Shown piece after piece: positions 1 to 7,740 of a stretch of 16,242 nucleotides of DNA (the first letter of the stretch is position 1; the number at the start of each line of letters is the position of its first letter). A program made the position numbers and the translations under genes. The notes under the pieces were generated by a model. The model saw only the letters and a list, made by a program, of their open reading frames with translations. It did not search any database and was not told the origin of the DNA. The stretch lies in contig JAFGMJ010000242.1 of the NCBI GenBank assembly GCA_016927635.1, positions 1 through 16,242 of the forward strand, read 5' to 3'. This DNA comes from Actinomycetota bacterium (GTDB lineage Bacteria > Actinomycetota > Humimicrobiia > Humimicrobiales > Humimicrobiaceae).

Positions 1-120
1 GGAAATATATCTTGAAACTGCAACACGTGTTATATCCAGCTTGGAAGCTATTTCAGACTGTGTCATATCATGAATATAATAATATTCCAGTATTTTAAAT
101 ATTATATTTTTTCTGTCCAA
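1..120 (-). CDS. SorC/DeoR-family sugar-responsive transcriptional regulator, N-terminus only
   Basis: The first 40 codons of a regulator that runs off the left edge. The start is a TTG at 118-120, preceded by AAGGA at 127-131 with a 6-base spacer. An in-frame TAA lies 15 bases upstream of the TTG, so no longer start is possible. Residues 11-40 read LEYYYIHDMTQSEIASKLD followed by an ITRVAVSRYIS recognition helix. This is the typical SorC-family winged-helix start (YY, then TQxEIAxxL, then the SR recognition helix). In that family the missing C-terminal part binds a phosphorylated sugar effector and controls the neighbouring sugar operon. It lies at the 3' end of the sugar gene run and on the same strand, so it is the likely local regulator, though this is inferred from position only. 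LacI- or sigma-type HTH proteins are less likely, given the YY-TQ-EIA arrangement. Confidence 0.8.
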   Translation of the reverse strand, partial: MDRKNIIFKILEYYYIHDMTQSEIASKLDITRVAVSRYIS

Positions 121-191
121 GTGTTTTCCTTAATCCTGTCATTTTATTATTAATTTGCTTTCAAGCTTATCATTTATTTAATTATTAAAAA

Positions 192-233
192 TTAATATAT
201 GATTAATATACTGCAACACTTAATATATATTAA
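192..233. promoter_or_regulatory. Clustered TTAATATA motifs upstream of the SorC-family gene, possible operator
   Basis: TTAATATA occurs at 192-199, 203-210 and 220-227. The first two copies sit in ATTAATATA repeats 11 bases apart, about one helical turn. The third copy is half of a perfect 14-base palindrome, TTAATATATATTAA, at 220-233. The cluster lies 72-113 bases upstream of the TTG start of the SorC-family regulator, where an autoregulatory site would be expected. The surroundings are very AT-rich, so chance is a serious alternative. No clear -35/-10 pair could be assigned here. Confidence 0.25.
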
Positions 234-263
234 ACTGTTCCGGTCATTATGCTCAATTATTTC

Positions 264-1241
264 TTAAAACATCTCCCTTATCTCTTTTACCACTCTTTTT
301 TTATCAGGTATTACCTCACCGACAAGGGATGCCGGCATTGGTATGGGCACATTTCTTGATGCTATCTTTTTTATGGGGCAGTCAAGCCAGTCCATATATC
401 TTTCCGATACTATAGAGCCTATTTCAGAGCCTACTCCTGCCCGAAGGTATGTCTCCTCAACTACTGCAAGCCTTGATGTCTTTTTTACAGATTCTGCAAT
501 TGTCTGCATATCAAGGGGCACAAGGGTTTTAGGGTCTATTACCTCTGCATCTATATTGTGCTTTTCATAAAGCTCATCTGCTGCAGCCAGGGCAACAGAT
601 ACCATGTATGAGTGGGCAACTATTGTTATGTCTTTTCCGGCCCTTGCTATGCCTGCCTTTCCGAAAGGTATTGCATAGTCCTCCTGGGGAACATCTCCCT
701 TTGTCTTGTATAGCTTTTTATGCTCAAAAAAGAGCACGGGATCATTTGCATATATGGCTGAGGACATAAGGCCTTTGGCATCGTATGGGTTTGACGGGTT
801 TGCAATCTTTAGTCCTGGTATTGCCATAAAGAGAGACTCAAGGCACTGGCTGTGATGCGGCCCTGTTCCTGAGCCCTCGCCTCCGGGAAGGCGCACTACA
901 AGGTTTAGGCTGTACTGGCCATTTGACATAAAGCGCACCTTGGCAGCCTGGTTAAGAATGCCGTCAAAGCACACAGCTATAAAGTCTGCAAACATTACCT
1001 CAACTATTGGCTTAAATCCAAGCAGCGACGCCCCTATGGCAGCTCCCATTATGGAGTTTTCAGCAATTGGGGTATCAATTATTCTTTTTGGGCCAAACTC
1101 ATCATATAGGCCCTTTGATACGCCAAATACTCCCGCGTAGCCCTGGCCTATCTCTTCTCCTATCATTATGACTTTATCGTCTTTTGCCATTGCCGAGCGT
1201 ATGGCTTCTCTTAGCGCTTCTGAATATGTTATCTCTCTCAT
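264..1241 (-). CDS. acoB: Acetoin/pyruvate-type dehydrogenase E1 component, beta subunit
   Basis: 325 residues, the normal length for the beta subunit of an alpha2beta2 thiamine-diphosphate E1. With the alpha subunit it would decarboxylate a 2-oxo acid, or cleave acetoin, and pass the acyl group to an E2 lipoyl domain. The sequence starts like the family (YSEALREAIRSAMAKD). It shows the IGEEIG segment near 27-32, the TPIAEN motif with the cofactor-activating Glu at 61, FADF near 85, and RLPGGEGSGTGPHHSQ near 117-132 with the conserved His pair. The C-terminal transketolase domain (IDPKTLVPLD, then VVEETYLRAGVGSEI) is intact. The start ATG has GAAAGGA upstream and is 23 bases after the alpha stop, so the two are co-transcribed. 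No E2 or E3 gene follows; the next gene is a regulator. The acetoin versus pyruvate substrate cannot be told from sequence. The gene is richer in G+C than the transporter genes of this run. Confidence 0.88.
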   Translation of the reverse strand: MREITYSEALREAIRSAMAKDDKVIMIGEEIGQGYAGVFGVSKGLYDEFGPKRIIDTPIAENSIMGAAIGASLLGFKPIVEVMFADFIAVCFDGILNQAAKVRFMSNGQYSLNLVVRLPGGEGSGTGPHHSQCLESLFMAIPGLKIANPSNPYDAKGLMSSAIYANDPVLFFEHKKLYKTKGDVPQEDYAIPFGKAGIARAGKDITIVAHSYMVSVALAAADELYEKHNIDAEVIDPKTLVPLDMQTIAESVKKTSRLAVVEETYLRAGVGSEIGSIVSERYMDWLDCPIKKIASRNVPIPMPASLVGEVIPDKKRVVKEIREMF

Positions 1242-1264
1242 AATATCCTTTCAAAATTTAAGTT

Positions 1265-2212
1265 TTACTGCTCAAGCGAGTCATCATATACTGGATAGGG
1301 ACTTTGCGCAGCAAAGGCTGCAGCATCATCTACTGTTGTGTCTATTCTTTTTTTGAGCTTATCTATTTTCTCTTTTGGCGTGCCGTTTTTTAAAAGAATG
1401 TCCTCTGTTCTTTTTATGGGGTCTTTTTTCTTCCAGTCCTCTATCTCCTCTTTTGTACGGTAGGGGTGCTTGTCAAAGGCGGAGTGGCCTATTGTTCTGT
1501 ATGTCTTTAGCTCAAGAAGTGCTGGAAGCCTTTTTGTTCTTACATAATCTATTATCTCTTTTGACTTATTGTATACGGCAGCCACATCGTTTCCGTCACA
1601 GTAATCTGACTTTATGTTAAAAAATGTGGCCTTTTTGTATATCTCTATGTTGCATGTGCTGCAGTAGGCTGTTCCCATGCCGTAGAGGTTGTTAACGCAT
1701 ACAAAAAACACGGGCACTTTCCATATGTCTGCCATGTTCAGGCTCTCATAGAAGTTTCCCTGGTTTGTGGCCCCGTCTCCAAAAAAGCTTATTAGTATTT
1801 TGTCTTTTTGGCCAAGAAGGTTAAGGGCAAGGCCCACTCCAACCGATATGGGAAAGGAGGCCCCTATTATTCCCTGGGCGCCAAGGTTATTAACTGAGGC
1901 ATCTGTTACATGCATGGAGCCCACACGGCCCCCGCATATGCCTGTAGCTTTTCCTATCATCTCTGCCATCATGGCATTTACATCTGTTCCCTTTAGAAGC
2001 TCCTGGCCGTGGCCGCGATGTGTTGCTATCATATAGTCGCTTCTTTTTATGTTTAAAAGTGTGCCCACTGCTGTTGCCTCTTCGCCCACTTCAAGATGCG
2101 TTGAGCCAAAGACAAGGCCGCGCTCTGCAAATTCATATACCTTTTGCTCAAAGCGGCGTATAAGGTACATCTTTTCAAGAAATGTAAGGTATAGGTTTTG
2201 GTCATAATCCAT
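1265..2212 (-). CDS. acoA: Acetoin/pyruvate-type dehydrogenase E1 component, alpha subunit
   Basis: 315 residues, typical of the short AcoA/PdhA type without a mitochondrial-type extension. It binds thiamine diphosphate: the ThDP motif opens with GDG at 145-147 and closes with NN at 174-175, with GATNQGNFYESLNMADIW between them. Other family marks are MYLIRRFEQKVYEF near 15-28, THRGHG at 64-69, GKATGICGGRVGSMH near 88-101, and the RTIGHSAFDKHPYRT loop near 239-253. The start has GGAG nine bases upstream. It precedes the beta-subunit gene and follows a URO-D-family gene after an 80-base AT-rich gap. Acetoin dehydrogenase, pyruvate dehydrogenase and branched-chain 2-oxo acid dehydrogenase alpha subunits are all close relatives. 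The short length and the TxGHSAFDKHPYR loop favour the acetoin/pyruvate side, not the branched-chain side. The gene symbol reflects that family, not a proven substrate. Confidence 0.88.
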   Translation of the reverse strand: MDYDQNLYLTFLEKMYLIRRFEQKVYEFAERGLVFGSTHLEVGEEATAVGTLLNIKRSDYMIATHRGHGQELLKGTDVNAMMAEMIGKATGICGGRVGSMHVTDASVNNLGAQGIIGASFPISVGVGLALNLLGQKDKILISFFGDGATNQGNFYESLNMADIWKVPVFFVCVNNLYGMGTAYCSTCNIEIYKKATFFNIKSDYCDGNDVAAVYNKSKEIIDYVRTKRLPALLELKTYRTIGHSAFDKHPYRTKEEIEDWKKKDPIKRTEDILLKNGTPKEKIDKLKKRIDTTVDDAAAFAAQSPYPVYDDSLEQ

Positions 2213-2292
2213 TTTTTGCTTCTCCAGTTGTTTTTATCTGATGATAATTTTTTTAAAAATTTTATTATTTTTTAAATACCGAACTTTTTTAA

Positions 2293-3420
2293 TTAAACGT
2301 CTTGCCCATAAACAGCCAGGATATTTTCAACAGGAGTTTCAGGAAGAATCATATGGGAAGGGGCTATTATCACTCCTCCTCTTGTACCCCACAAATCTTT
2401 TATTTTGGCCACCTCAGCTTTTATTTCTGAAGGTTTTTTATTCAGAAGAACCTTCTGTACATCGACTCCGCCGTGTATGCATACATTTCTTCCGTATAAT
2501 TTATATATGGTTTCAAGATCCATATTTCTTGCAGAAGTCTGGACAACATCAAAAACATCAATGCCTGCATCGATCATATATGGCATAAATTCATGAACGC
2601 TTCCACATACATGCCATCCGAATATAAGGTTATGCTTTTGCACTTTTTCAATAAGTTTTTTGTAAACAGGAACAAAATATTTTTTGAAAAGTTCAGGAGA
2701 AAACAGTATCCCGTCCTGGCCGGCAACATCATCCCATGTGCCGTAATACTGCGCCTTGTCTGCAAAAGCGCCAAGTTCCCTCTCAGCATATTCAAGGCAG
2801 AAGTCTGACACTTCAGCAATAATTTTTTCTGCAAGTTTTTTATTGGCAACAAGGTCTATCAGGAAATTTTCAGTTCCTCTTAAGAAAGTGCATATCATAA
2901 ATATTGTTGTAAGGTTGCCTATTGAAATTATAGAGTCCTGGTCGTCCTTGATTTTCTCATAGCTTATCCTCTCATCAGCGTATCTGTTTATCATTTTGCT
3001 GAAATCGTAAAAATCAAGTTTTGAGGTTAAAAACCCCGCATGCAGTTCTTCGGCATTGTCTATTTCAGCAAGAGGAGGGTTAACTCCATAAAAAGGCGAT
3101 ACTTCAGATTTTACCGTGTTTACTCCTATAGTATAATAATACTGGTCGTCTTCAATATAAGGTTCTCTGGCTGCAGGTCCTTTATATTCAGGAAGAAAAA
3201 CTGAAAATTTATCAAGCCTTGCGCCTGATGACCAGATGTCTGCGCCAAGCCTTTTTACAAGCTCTTTCCTGTTTCCTATAAAATCAGCAGGATTATTTAT
3301 TCCAAAATATTTCATAAGCTTCATCGTGGCTTTTTCTGTTGCCCTGAATGTAATTGGCACACGGTCCACTGTTTTGAACTTAATCGAGTCAAGTATTCTT
3401 CTTTTACTTTCTGATGCCAT
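2293..3420 (-). CDS. URO-D-family (uroporphyrinogen decarboxylase / cobamide methyltransferase-like) protein, His-Val-Cys type
   Basis: 375 residues with a URO-D-like (beta/alpha)8 barrel. It begins SKRRILDSIKFKTVDRVPI, the usual opening of the non-haem branch of the family. True uroporphyrinogen decarboxylases need an N-terminal PGRYLPEY-type segment, and I see none. Near the C-terminus there is GWHVCGSVHEF with His270 and Cys272, then DVVQTSARNMD, the GGVD motif at 317-320, and APSH with His356. HxC near this position supplies zinc ligands in MtaA/MtbA/CmuA-type methyltransferases; Cys314 could be a third ligand, but this rests on eye alignment from memory. It lies between the UlaE-like epimerase and the E1 genes, 52 bases after the former. 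Function is unassigned: methyl transfer is possible, but no corrinoid protein is nearby. It is the lowest-coordinate of three divergent URO-D proteins in the window. Confidence 0.85.
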   Translation of the reverse strand: MASESKRRILDSIKFKTVDRVPITFRATEKATMKLMKYFGINNPADFIGNRKELVKRLGADIWSSGARLDKFSVFLPEYKGPAAREPYIEDDQYYYTIGVNTVKSEVSPFYGVNPPLAEIDNAEELHAGFLTSKLDFYDFSKMINRYADERISYEKIKDDQDSIISIGNLTTIFMICTFLRGTENFLIDLVANKKLAEKIIAEVSDFCLEYAERELGAFADKAQYYGTWDDVAGQDGILFSPELFKKYFVPVYKKLIEKVQKHNLIFGWHVCGSVHEFMPYMIDAGIDVFDVVQTSARNMDLETIYKLYGRNVCIHGGVDVQKVLLNKKPSEIKAEVAKIKDLWGTRGGVIIAPSHMILPETPVENILAVYGQDV

Positions 3421-3472
3421 TTTGCTTATCTCTTTTTCGTTTACACTTTTCTAAAATATTAAGACTTTTATT

Positions 3473-4333
3473 TCATCGCCTGAAGTATACCTTTTCAAGT
3501 CTTTGCAGCACCCAAAGCCTTGAAGACTTTATTATTTCAAAATTATCCTTATTTTTATCAGCCCACATTTCTAGAAGAAACGGGCCGTTAAAACCGCCTT
3601 TTTTAAGAATTTCAAATGCTCCAATAAAGTCCACGATTCCTTCGCCATATGCAACATTTCTGACCACCTTTTCCCTGGTGTCTTTAACATGTATTGCTGT
3701 TATATGTGAGCAGTATGCTAAAAGTTCACTATTGGCGTCCTGCCCCATTGCTGTCAAATTACCAAAATCCGGATAGAGCTGAAGCCATGGCGAAGATATG
3801 TCATTTACATATACCATAAGTTTATCAAGTGAATCTCCAAAATCACAATCCACGTTTTCAATTGCAAGCATTACGCCTGCAGCAGAAGCATATTTTACAC
3901 AATGCTTAAGGTTTGAAGCAAACATTTGGCTTGAATCAGCAGTGCTTTTTTCGCCAGAAATTACATCATAGCCTGCCAGCTGTACTATTCTTATTCCAAC
4001 TTTTGATGCAAAGCTTATCGCATCGATAATCATCTCTACGCCTTTTCTTCGAATGTCTGAATATGCGCTTCCAATGGGAAAACGCCTGTTTCCGCTGAGG
4101 CACATAGTAATAAAAGGCAGACCTATCTTTTCAGAAAGGTTTCTCAATTTTATTTTTTCATCATTGCTCCATTTAAGCCTGCTGATTCGCTCATCCGTTT
4201 CATCTATTGAAATCTCCATGAAATTATAGCCTGCGTCTTTTGCGCAAATAAGACGCTCTTGCCAGCTCATAGAGCCCGGCAGAGCTTTTTCATAAAGTCC
4301 GATTGAAAGATTTCTTCTTTTGTTGACCGTCAT
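3473..4333 (-). CDS. ulaE: L-xylulose/L-ribulose-5-phosphate 3-epimerase (UlaE/SgbU type)
   Basis: 286 residues, matching the family length. It interconverts L-xylulose-5-P and L-ribulose-5-P in the cytoplasm. The match to E. coli UlaE, recalled from memory, is strong throughout: IGLYEKALP (11-19), MEISIDETDERISRLKWS (39-56), MCLSGNRRFPIGS (77-89), VGIRIVQLAGYDV (112-124), QLYPDFGNLTA (185-195), HVKDT (215-219), NVAYGEGIVDF (226-236) and LLEMW (253-257). The fold is a metal-dependent TIM barrel of the xylose-isomerase-like type; Glu159, Asp189, His215 and Glu255 sit where catalytic and metal residues are expected. The ribosome binding site is weak (AAAGAG close to the ATG). It lies 85 bases after the class II aldolase/epimerase gene, the expected partner for the next step. 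This is the most specific functional assignment in the window and anchors the pathway. Confidence 0.9.
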   Translation of the reverse strand: MTVNKRRNLSIGLYEKALPGSMSWQERLICAKDAGYNFMEISIDETDERISRLKWSNDEKIKLRNLSEKIGLPFITMCLSGNRRFPIGSAYSDIRRKGVEMIIDAISFASKVGIRIVQLAGYDVISGEKSTADSSQMFASNLKHCVKYASAAGVMLAIENVDCDFGDSLDKLMVYVNDISSPWLQLYPDFGNLTAMGQDANSELLAYCSHITAIHVKDTREKVVRNVAYGEGIVDFIGAFEILKKGGFNGPFLLEMWADKNKDNFEIIKSSRLWVLQRLEKVYFRR

Positions 4334-4418
4334 TGCTCTTTATCTTCTTTACAAATAAAAATTAAAAAAACCCTATATATTTATTATTCTAATGTCAGGT
4401 TTTTTTGACTGTTATAAA

Positions 4419-5063
4419 TCAGCTCTGCCCATATGTTCCCGGTTTGAATTTGCCAACTGCCTCCTTGACCTGTTCTTCCGTTAAAAGCACGGGATTGCCA
4501 AGAATCCTGGCCATAATATATGTCTTTGCCGCATCTTCAAGATATACAGCAGAGTAAAGGGCTTCTTTAAGAGTTGAGCCCACTGTTATTACCCCATGAT
4601 TTTTAAGTATTACAGCCCTTTTATTATTCAGGTAATCGACTGCCATAATCCCCATTTCAAGGCTTGCAGCAGAGCTGAAAGGTGCAACATTTATAGGGCC
4701 AAGGCATGCATTGGGAAGTGTCGTTACTGCTGCCGGAAGGACGTCCATTACAAGGCCCACAGCTGAAGCATATACCTGATGGGTGTGTATGACCGAATTT
4801 ACCTCGGGTAGCTTTTTCAAAATATACAGTATTGCCTCAGTATCTACTGAAACCTTTCTTGTCCCTTCAATAATATTTCCGTCAATATCAAGAACCACTA
4901 TATCAGATGGCACCATGCTATCATAAATCATGCCTGACGGGGTTACAAGGACATGTCCCTTATCTGTGCGTATGCTGACATTGCCTCCTGACAGGGCAAT
5001 AAGCCGGTACTCCTTAAGAGCAAGGGCTGCATGCAGTATTTCCTCTTTTTCTTTTTCATACAT
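4419..5063 (-). CDS. Class II aldolase/adducin-family protein: L-ribulose-5-phosphate 4-epimerase or L-fuculose-phosphate aldolase
   Basis: 214 residues, the length of FucA (about 215) and a little shorter than AraD/UlaF (about 230). It is a zinc enzyme with the class II aldolase fold. SGGNVSIR at 25-32 and TPSGM at 41-45 form the phosphate-binding region. Likely zinc ligands are His93 and His95 in VIHTH and His156 in LKNHG, with Glu76 in SVDTEA matching the FucA catalytic glutamate. The C-terminus reads KPGTYGQS; YGQ near the end is also seen in AraD, where a tyrosine there is catalytic. Where AraD has the catalytic Asp (THADY), this protein seems to have Asn118. The context, next to a UlaE-type 3-epimerase, suggests the 4-epimerase step giving D-xylulose-5-P. 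The ligand pattern equally allows an aldolase making DHAP plus glycolaldehyde or lactaldehyde. Family is certain, reaction is not. Confidence 0.87.
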   Translation of the reverse strand: MYEKEKEEILHAALALKEYRLIALSGGNVSIRTDKGHVLVTPSGMIYDSMVPSDIVVLDIDGNIIEGTRKVSVDTEAILYILKKLPEVNSVIHTHQVYASAVGLVMDVLPAAVTTLPNACLGPINVAPFSSAASLEMGIMAVDYLNNKRAVILKNHGVITVGSTLKEALYSAVYLEDAAKTYIMARILGNPVLLTEEQVKEAVGKFKPGTYGQS

Positions 5064-5121
5064 GATGTTTTTATTTCCTTTCTAAAATACGTTCAATTAA
5101 TTAAAATTTTTCTGATATTGT

Positions 5122-6150
5122 TTAATAGACTCCAAATTTCTTCACTGTTTCAACCATTGCAAGATAATTTTCAGGCTTGACTGCAGAATGTATGCTGTTG
5201 CTTGAAGAAAGTATATAGCCTCCGCCAGCCATTGCATCATCAAGGCATCTTTTTGTCTCTTCAATTGTTTCTTCCCTGCTTTTAAAAGAAAGGGTATCCG
5301 CACAATCCACGTTGCCTTTCAGGCAAATCCTGTCTCCGTAGTCTTTTTTCATCTGTTTTAAATTCATACCTGCAATAGGATCTATTGGGTCAAGACAATC
5401 AAAGCCGCTGTCAATTACCATGTCAAGTATGGGCATTATGTTTCCGTCTGTATGCTTTATTACATATAGCCCAAGTTCCTTATAACCTTTTACCACACGC
5501 TTAAGTTCCGGATAAAAGATATCCCTGAAAATAGAAGGTGATATTATCGGGCCTGAGTTATATGCATAGTCATCACCTGTATATATTATTTTTATTCCCC
5601 TTTTTACCGCCTCTTCTGCAAGCTGCAGATTAACATCAACGCTCATCTTTATGAGGGCTTTTACTACTTCGGGCTCCTCAAATGCCTTTATAAGAAAAGT
5701 CTCAAAAGGCATCATACGGCTTGGTATTGAAAATACATCATTTAAATGAAGAACTATTGCTTTTTTACCTTCATGCTTCTTTACCGCCTTTTCAATGGAT
5801 TCATATCTTCCAGGTTTGTGGGGGTCAGGAGGGGTATAGTTTTCCATATCTTTCATTGTCCTTATCGGCCCGTCCACAGGATAAGTATGGGCCTCACCAG
5901 TATCCTTTTTTATCATGCCCCATTCATCCTGTATAAGGCCGCCTTCAATAAATTTTTTATCATAATTGCAGTCCACACATATTGCATCATTGTCTGCCAG
6001 ATAACAGAATTCTTCATAACTTTTCCCGGGTGAAATGGCATTAATTACTTTTTTGTCAATATACCACTCAAAATGCGGAACTCTGTCAGCCTGTTTTAGC
6101 TGCAAAGTCCTCAATAATCTTTCCTCTCCTGATAGCTCTTTTGTACCCAT
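5122..6150 (-). CDS. URO-D-family protein, variant lacking the His-x-Cys motif
   Basis: 342 residues of URO-D/methyltransferase-like barrel, opening GEERLLRTLQLKQADRVPHFEW. The pattern VLHLNDVFSIPSRMM near 134-147 and YTGDDYAYNSGPIISPSIF near 190-208 follows the family; the (G/A)DD(Y/V) segment holds the barrel acidic residues. Where the other two copies have His-x-Cys-Gly, this one reads KHTDGN: His233, Thr234, Asp235. GNVDC at 279-283 replaces GGVD, and SSSNSIH ends in His321. The missing cysteine argues against an MtaA-type zinc site, so this copy may bind a different metal or substrate, or use another chemistry. It is 29 bases after the FGGY kinase stop, with AAGGAG about 13 bases before the ATG, and is probably part of the same transcript as that kinase. 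No specific function is assigned. Confidence 0.84.
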   Translation of the reverse strand: MGTKELSGEERLLRTLQLKQADRVPHFEWYIDKKVINAISPGKSYEEFCYLADNDAICVDCNYDKKFIEGGLIQDEWGMIKKDTGEAHTYPVDGPIRTMKDMENYTPPDPHKPGRYESIEKAVKKHEGKKAIVLHLNDVFSIPSRMMPFETFLIKAFEEPEVVKALIKMSVDVNLQLAEEAVKRGIKIIYTGDDYAYNSGPIISPSIFRDIFYPELKRVVKGYKELGLYVIKHTDGNIMPILDMVIDSGFDCLDPIDPIAGMNLKQMKKDYGDRICLKGNVDCADTLSFKSREETIEETKRCLDDAMAGGGYILSSSNSIHSAVKPENYLAMVETVKKFGVY

Positions 6151-6179
6151 GATTTTAACTTATCTCCTTAATTTTGTTT

Positions 6180-7727
6180 TTATTTCCTGAATTTTTCATA
6201 AATACTGTTGTTAATGCTTTTCAAATCCGGATAAAGGCTTTTATAAACGGGGTAATATTCATCATATAAATCCTTATTTTTTAAGTTGGGCTCATATGTC
6301 CCGCTCACGCTATAAGTGCTTGCATGAGCCTCGGCTTCGTTTTTGTAAACCCCCACGCCAATGCCGGATATTATTGCCGCTCCAAGCGGCGTTGCCTCCT
6401 CAATAGCAGGCACCTCTATTGTCGTACCTGTTATATCCGCTTTGTTCTGGGTCCATACTTCATTCTGGGCAGCTCCTCCTGTTGCAACAATCTTTCCCGC
6501 CTCCATGCCCGAGGCTTCCTCAAATGCTTCAAGCATATCCCTGAACTGATAATTAAGGGCTTCTATAACTGAGCGTATTATGCAGCTTTTATCAGTTGAG
6601 GCTGAAAGGCCAATAAAAGCTCCTGTTGCCCTGTTATCCACATGCGGCGAACCAGCACCCGAGAAATATGGCGCAAAAAATAAACCATTGGAGCCAGGCG
6701 GCGCAGATGCAGCTTTTTTCTTTATTACCGCCCAGTCAGATGTATTGTTTTTGCCTGCCTCTATTTTTTCTTCATAGCATAATGTATTTCTAAGCCAGTC
6801 ATACATAAGGCCTGAAACAGAGTAGGCAACAATATCATACATGTTTTTAGCTACATGGCTTTCAACATTTATGCCATTTTTAAAAACTGTGTTTTCAAGT
6901 TTTGGCATTATTGAGGACTGCAGTATCATTTCCCATGTACCGTTTATGCTCATTACAGTCTCTGGCACAAATGCTCCGACTGCAAGGGCTGCGCAGTGAT
7001 AATCATGGCCCCCAAGAACTACCTTTGCAGACTGCGGCAATGCTGTCTGCCGGCTTGCTTCTGCAGAGACATTGCCAAGAACAGTTCCTGAAGGAAGAGG
7101 TCCGGGCAATATTGAAATGTCTATTTCAGCCCTTTCAAGAAGCTCGGCAGACCATTTCCTGTTTTTCTGGTCAAAAAGGGAGGTGCATGATGCCATGGAA
7201 TAATCCGTGGCCACTGCTCCGCATAATAAAAAGTTTATATAATCTTCTATTAGAAGCCATTTATACGTGTTTTCAATTATTTCAGGGTAATTTTCCTTTA
7301 CCCATAAAATGCGGTAAACAGTGTCTATGGGCATGACCTGCTTTCCACTTATCATGAAAATATTTTCAGGGCCGACTGAGCTGCTCCACCTGTTGCACTG
7401 CTCTTCAGTGCGTGGGCAGTGCCATGAAATAAAAGGGTAAAGCCATTTACCGCTTTTATCTACAGGGACCCCGTCCATTCCAAAACCGGTAACTGAAATT
7501 GCTTTAACTTCCTCTTTTGAAGAAACCTTGCTCATTGCTTCAGATATGGCGTTTGTTACAGCCTTCCATATATTGTCAGGCTCCCATATAGCCCAGTTTG
7601 AGTGATGGCTGTCCGGGTGGAAAAGCTCGGTAGGCCTGGAGCCTCCCGAAACCAGCTTGCCTTTTTCATTATAAATATTTGCCTTTATGCTTGTTGAACC
7701 CAGATCAAGCCCTAAAAGTAAAGCCAT
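6180..7727 (-). CDS. FGGY-family carbohydrate kinase (fuculokinase/xylulokinase-like)
   Basis: 515 residues, a full-length two-domain FGGY kinase that phosphorylates a ketose or polyol with ATP. Phosphate motif 1 is GLDLGSTSIKA at 6-16. TGFGMDG at 80-86 and SWHCPRTEEQ at 101-110 line the sugar site. The catalytic base is Asp242 in LGGHDYHCAA, followed by SINGTWEM (260-267), which resembles the GTWE segment of L-fuculokinase. GAFIGLSAS near 369-377 starts FGGY signature 2, and ATGGAAQNEVW at 415-425 is the adenosine site. The start is well supported by AGGAGGTGA at 7734-7742, the strongest ribosome binding site in the window. It is the first intact gene after the promoter near 8012-8040 and precedes URO-D, aldolase and epimerase genes. 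A ketopentose or 6-deoxyketohexose is likely; which one, and whether C1 or C5 is phosphorylated, cannot be read. Confidence 0.88.
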   Translation of the reverse strand: MALLLGLDLGSTSIKANIYNEKGKLVSGGSRPTELFHPDSHHSNWAIWEPDNIWKAVTNAISEAMSKVSSKEEVKAISVTGFGMDGVPVDKSGKWLYPFISWHCPRTEEQCNRWSSSVGPENIFMISGKQVMPIDTVYRILWVKENYPEIIENTYKWLLIEDYINFLLCGAVATDYSMASCTSLFDQKNRKWSAELLERAEIDISILPGPLPSGTVLGNVSAEASRQTALPQSAKVVLGGHDYHCAALAVGAFVPETVMSINGTWEMILQSSIMPKLENTVFKNGINVESHVAKNMYDIVAYSVSGLMYDWLRNTLCYEEKIEAGKNNTSDWAVIKKKAASAPPGSNGLFFAPYFSGAGSPHVDNRATGAFIGLSASTDKSCIIRSVIEALNYQFRDMLEAFEEASGMEAGKIVATGGAAQNEVWTQNKADITGTTIEVPAIEEATPLGAAIISGIGVGVYKNEAEAHASTYSVSGTYEPNLKNKDLYDEYYPVYKSLYPDLKSINNSIYEKFRK

Positions 7728-7740
7728 CTTATTTCACCTC

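Noticed and set aside
2293..3420. True haem-biosynthesis uroporphyrinogen decarboxylase (HemE)
   Set aside because: The N-terminal arginine-rich substrate segment of HemE is missing, HxC and C-terminal motifs match the methyltransferase-like branch, and three copies in a sugar locus do not fit haem synthesis.
3421..3472. Catabolite-response (cre) half-site TGTAAACG on the minus strand near 3437-3446
   Set aside because: Only the left half matches the cre consensus; the right half does not, and the position just before an internal operon gene gives no support.
3414..3776. 120-codon plus-strand open frame rich in Leu, Ser and Phe
   Set aside because: It is opposite the UlaE-like gene and the start of a URO-D gene, both strongly identified, and has no family resemblance.
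4364..4406. Inverted repeat AAAAAAACC / GGTTTTTTT before the UlaE-like gene as a terminator
   Set aside because: The arms are mostly A and T with a 25-base loop. The pairing is weak and expected in AT-rich DNA, and the genes on both sides appear to belong to one operon.
6902..7336. 144-codon plus-strand open frame
   Set aside because: It lies entirely opposite the well-supported FGGY kinase, shows no recognisable motif, and reflects that gene's codon pattern.
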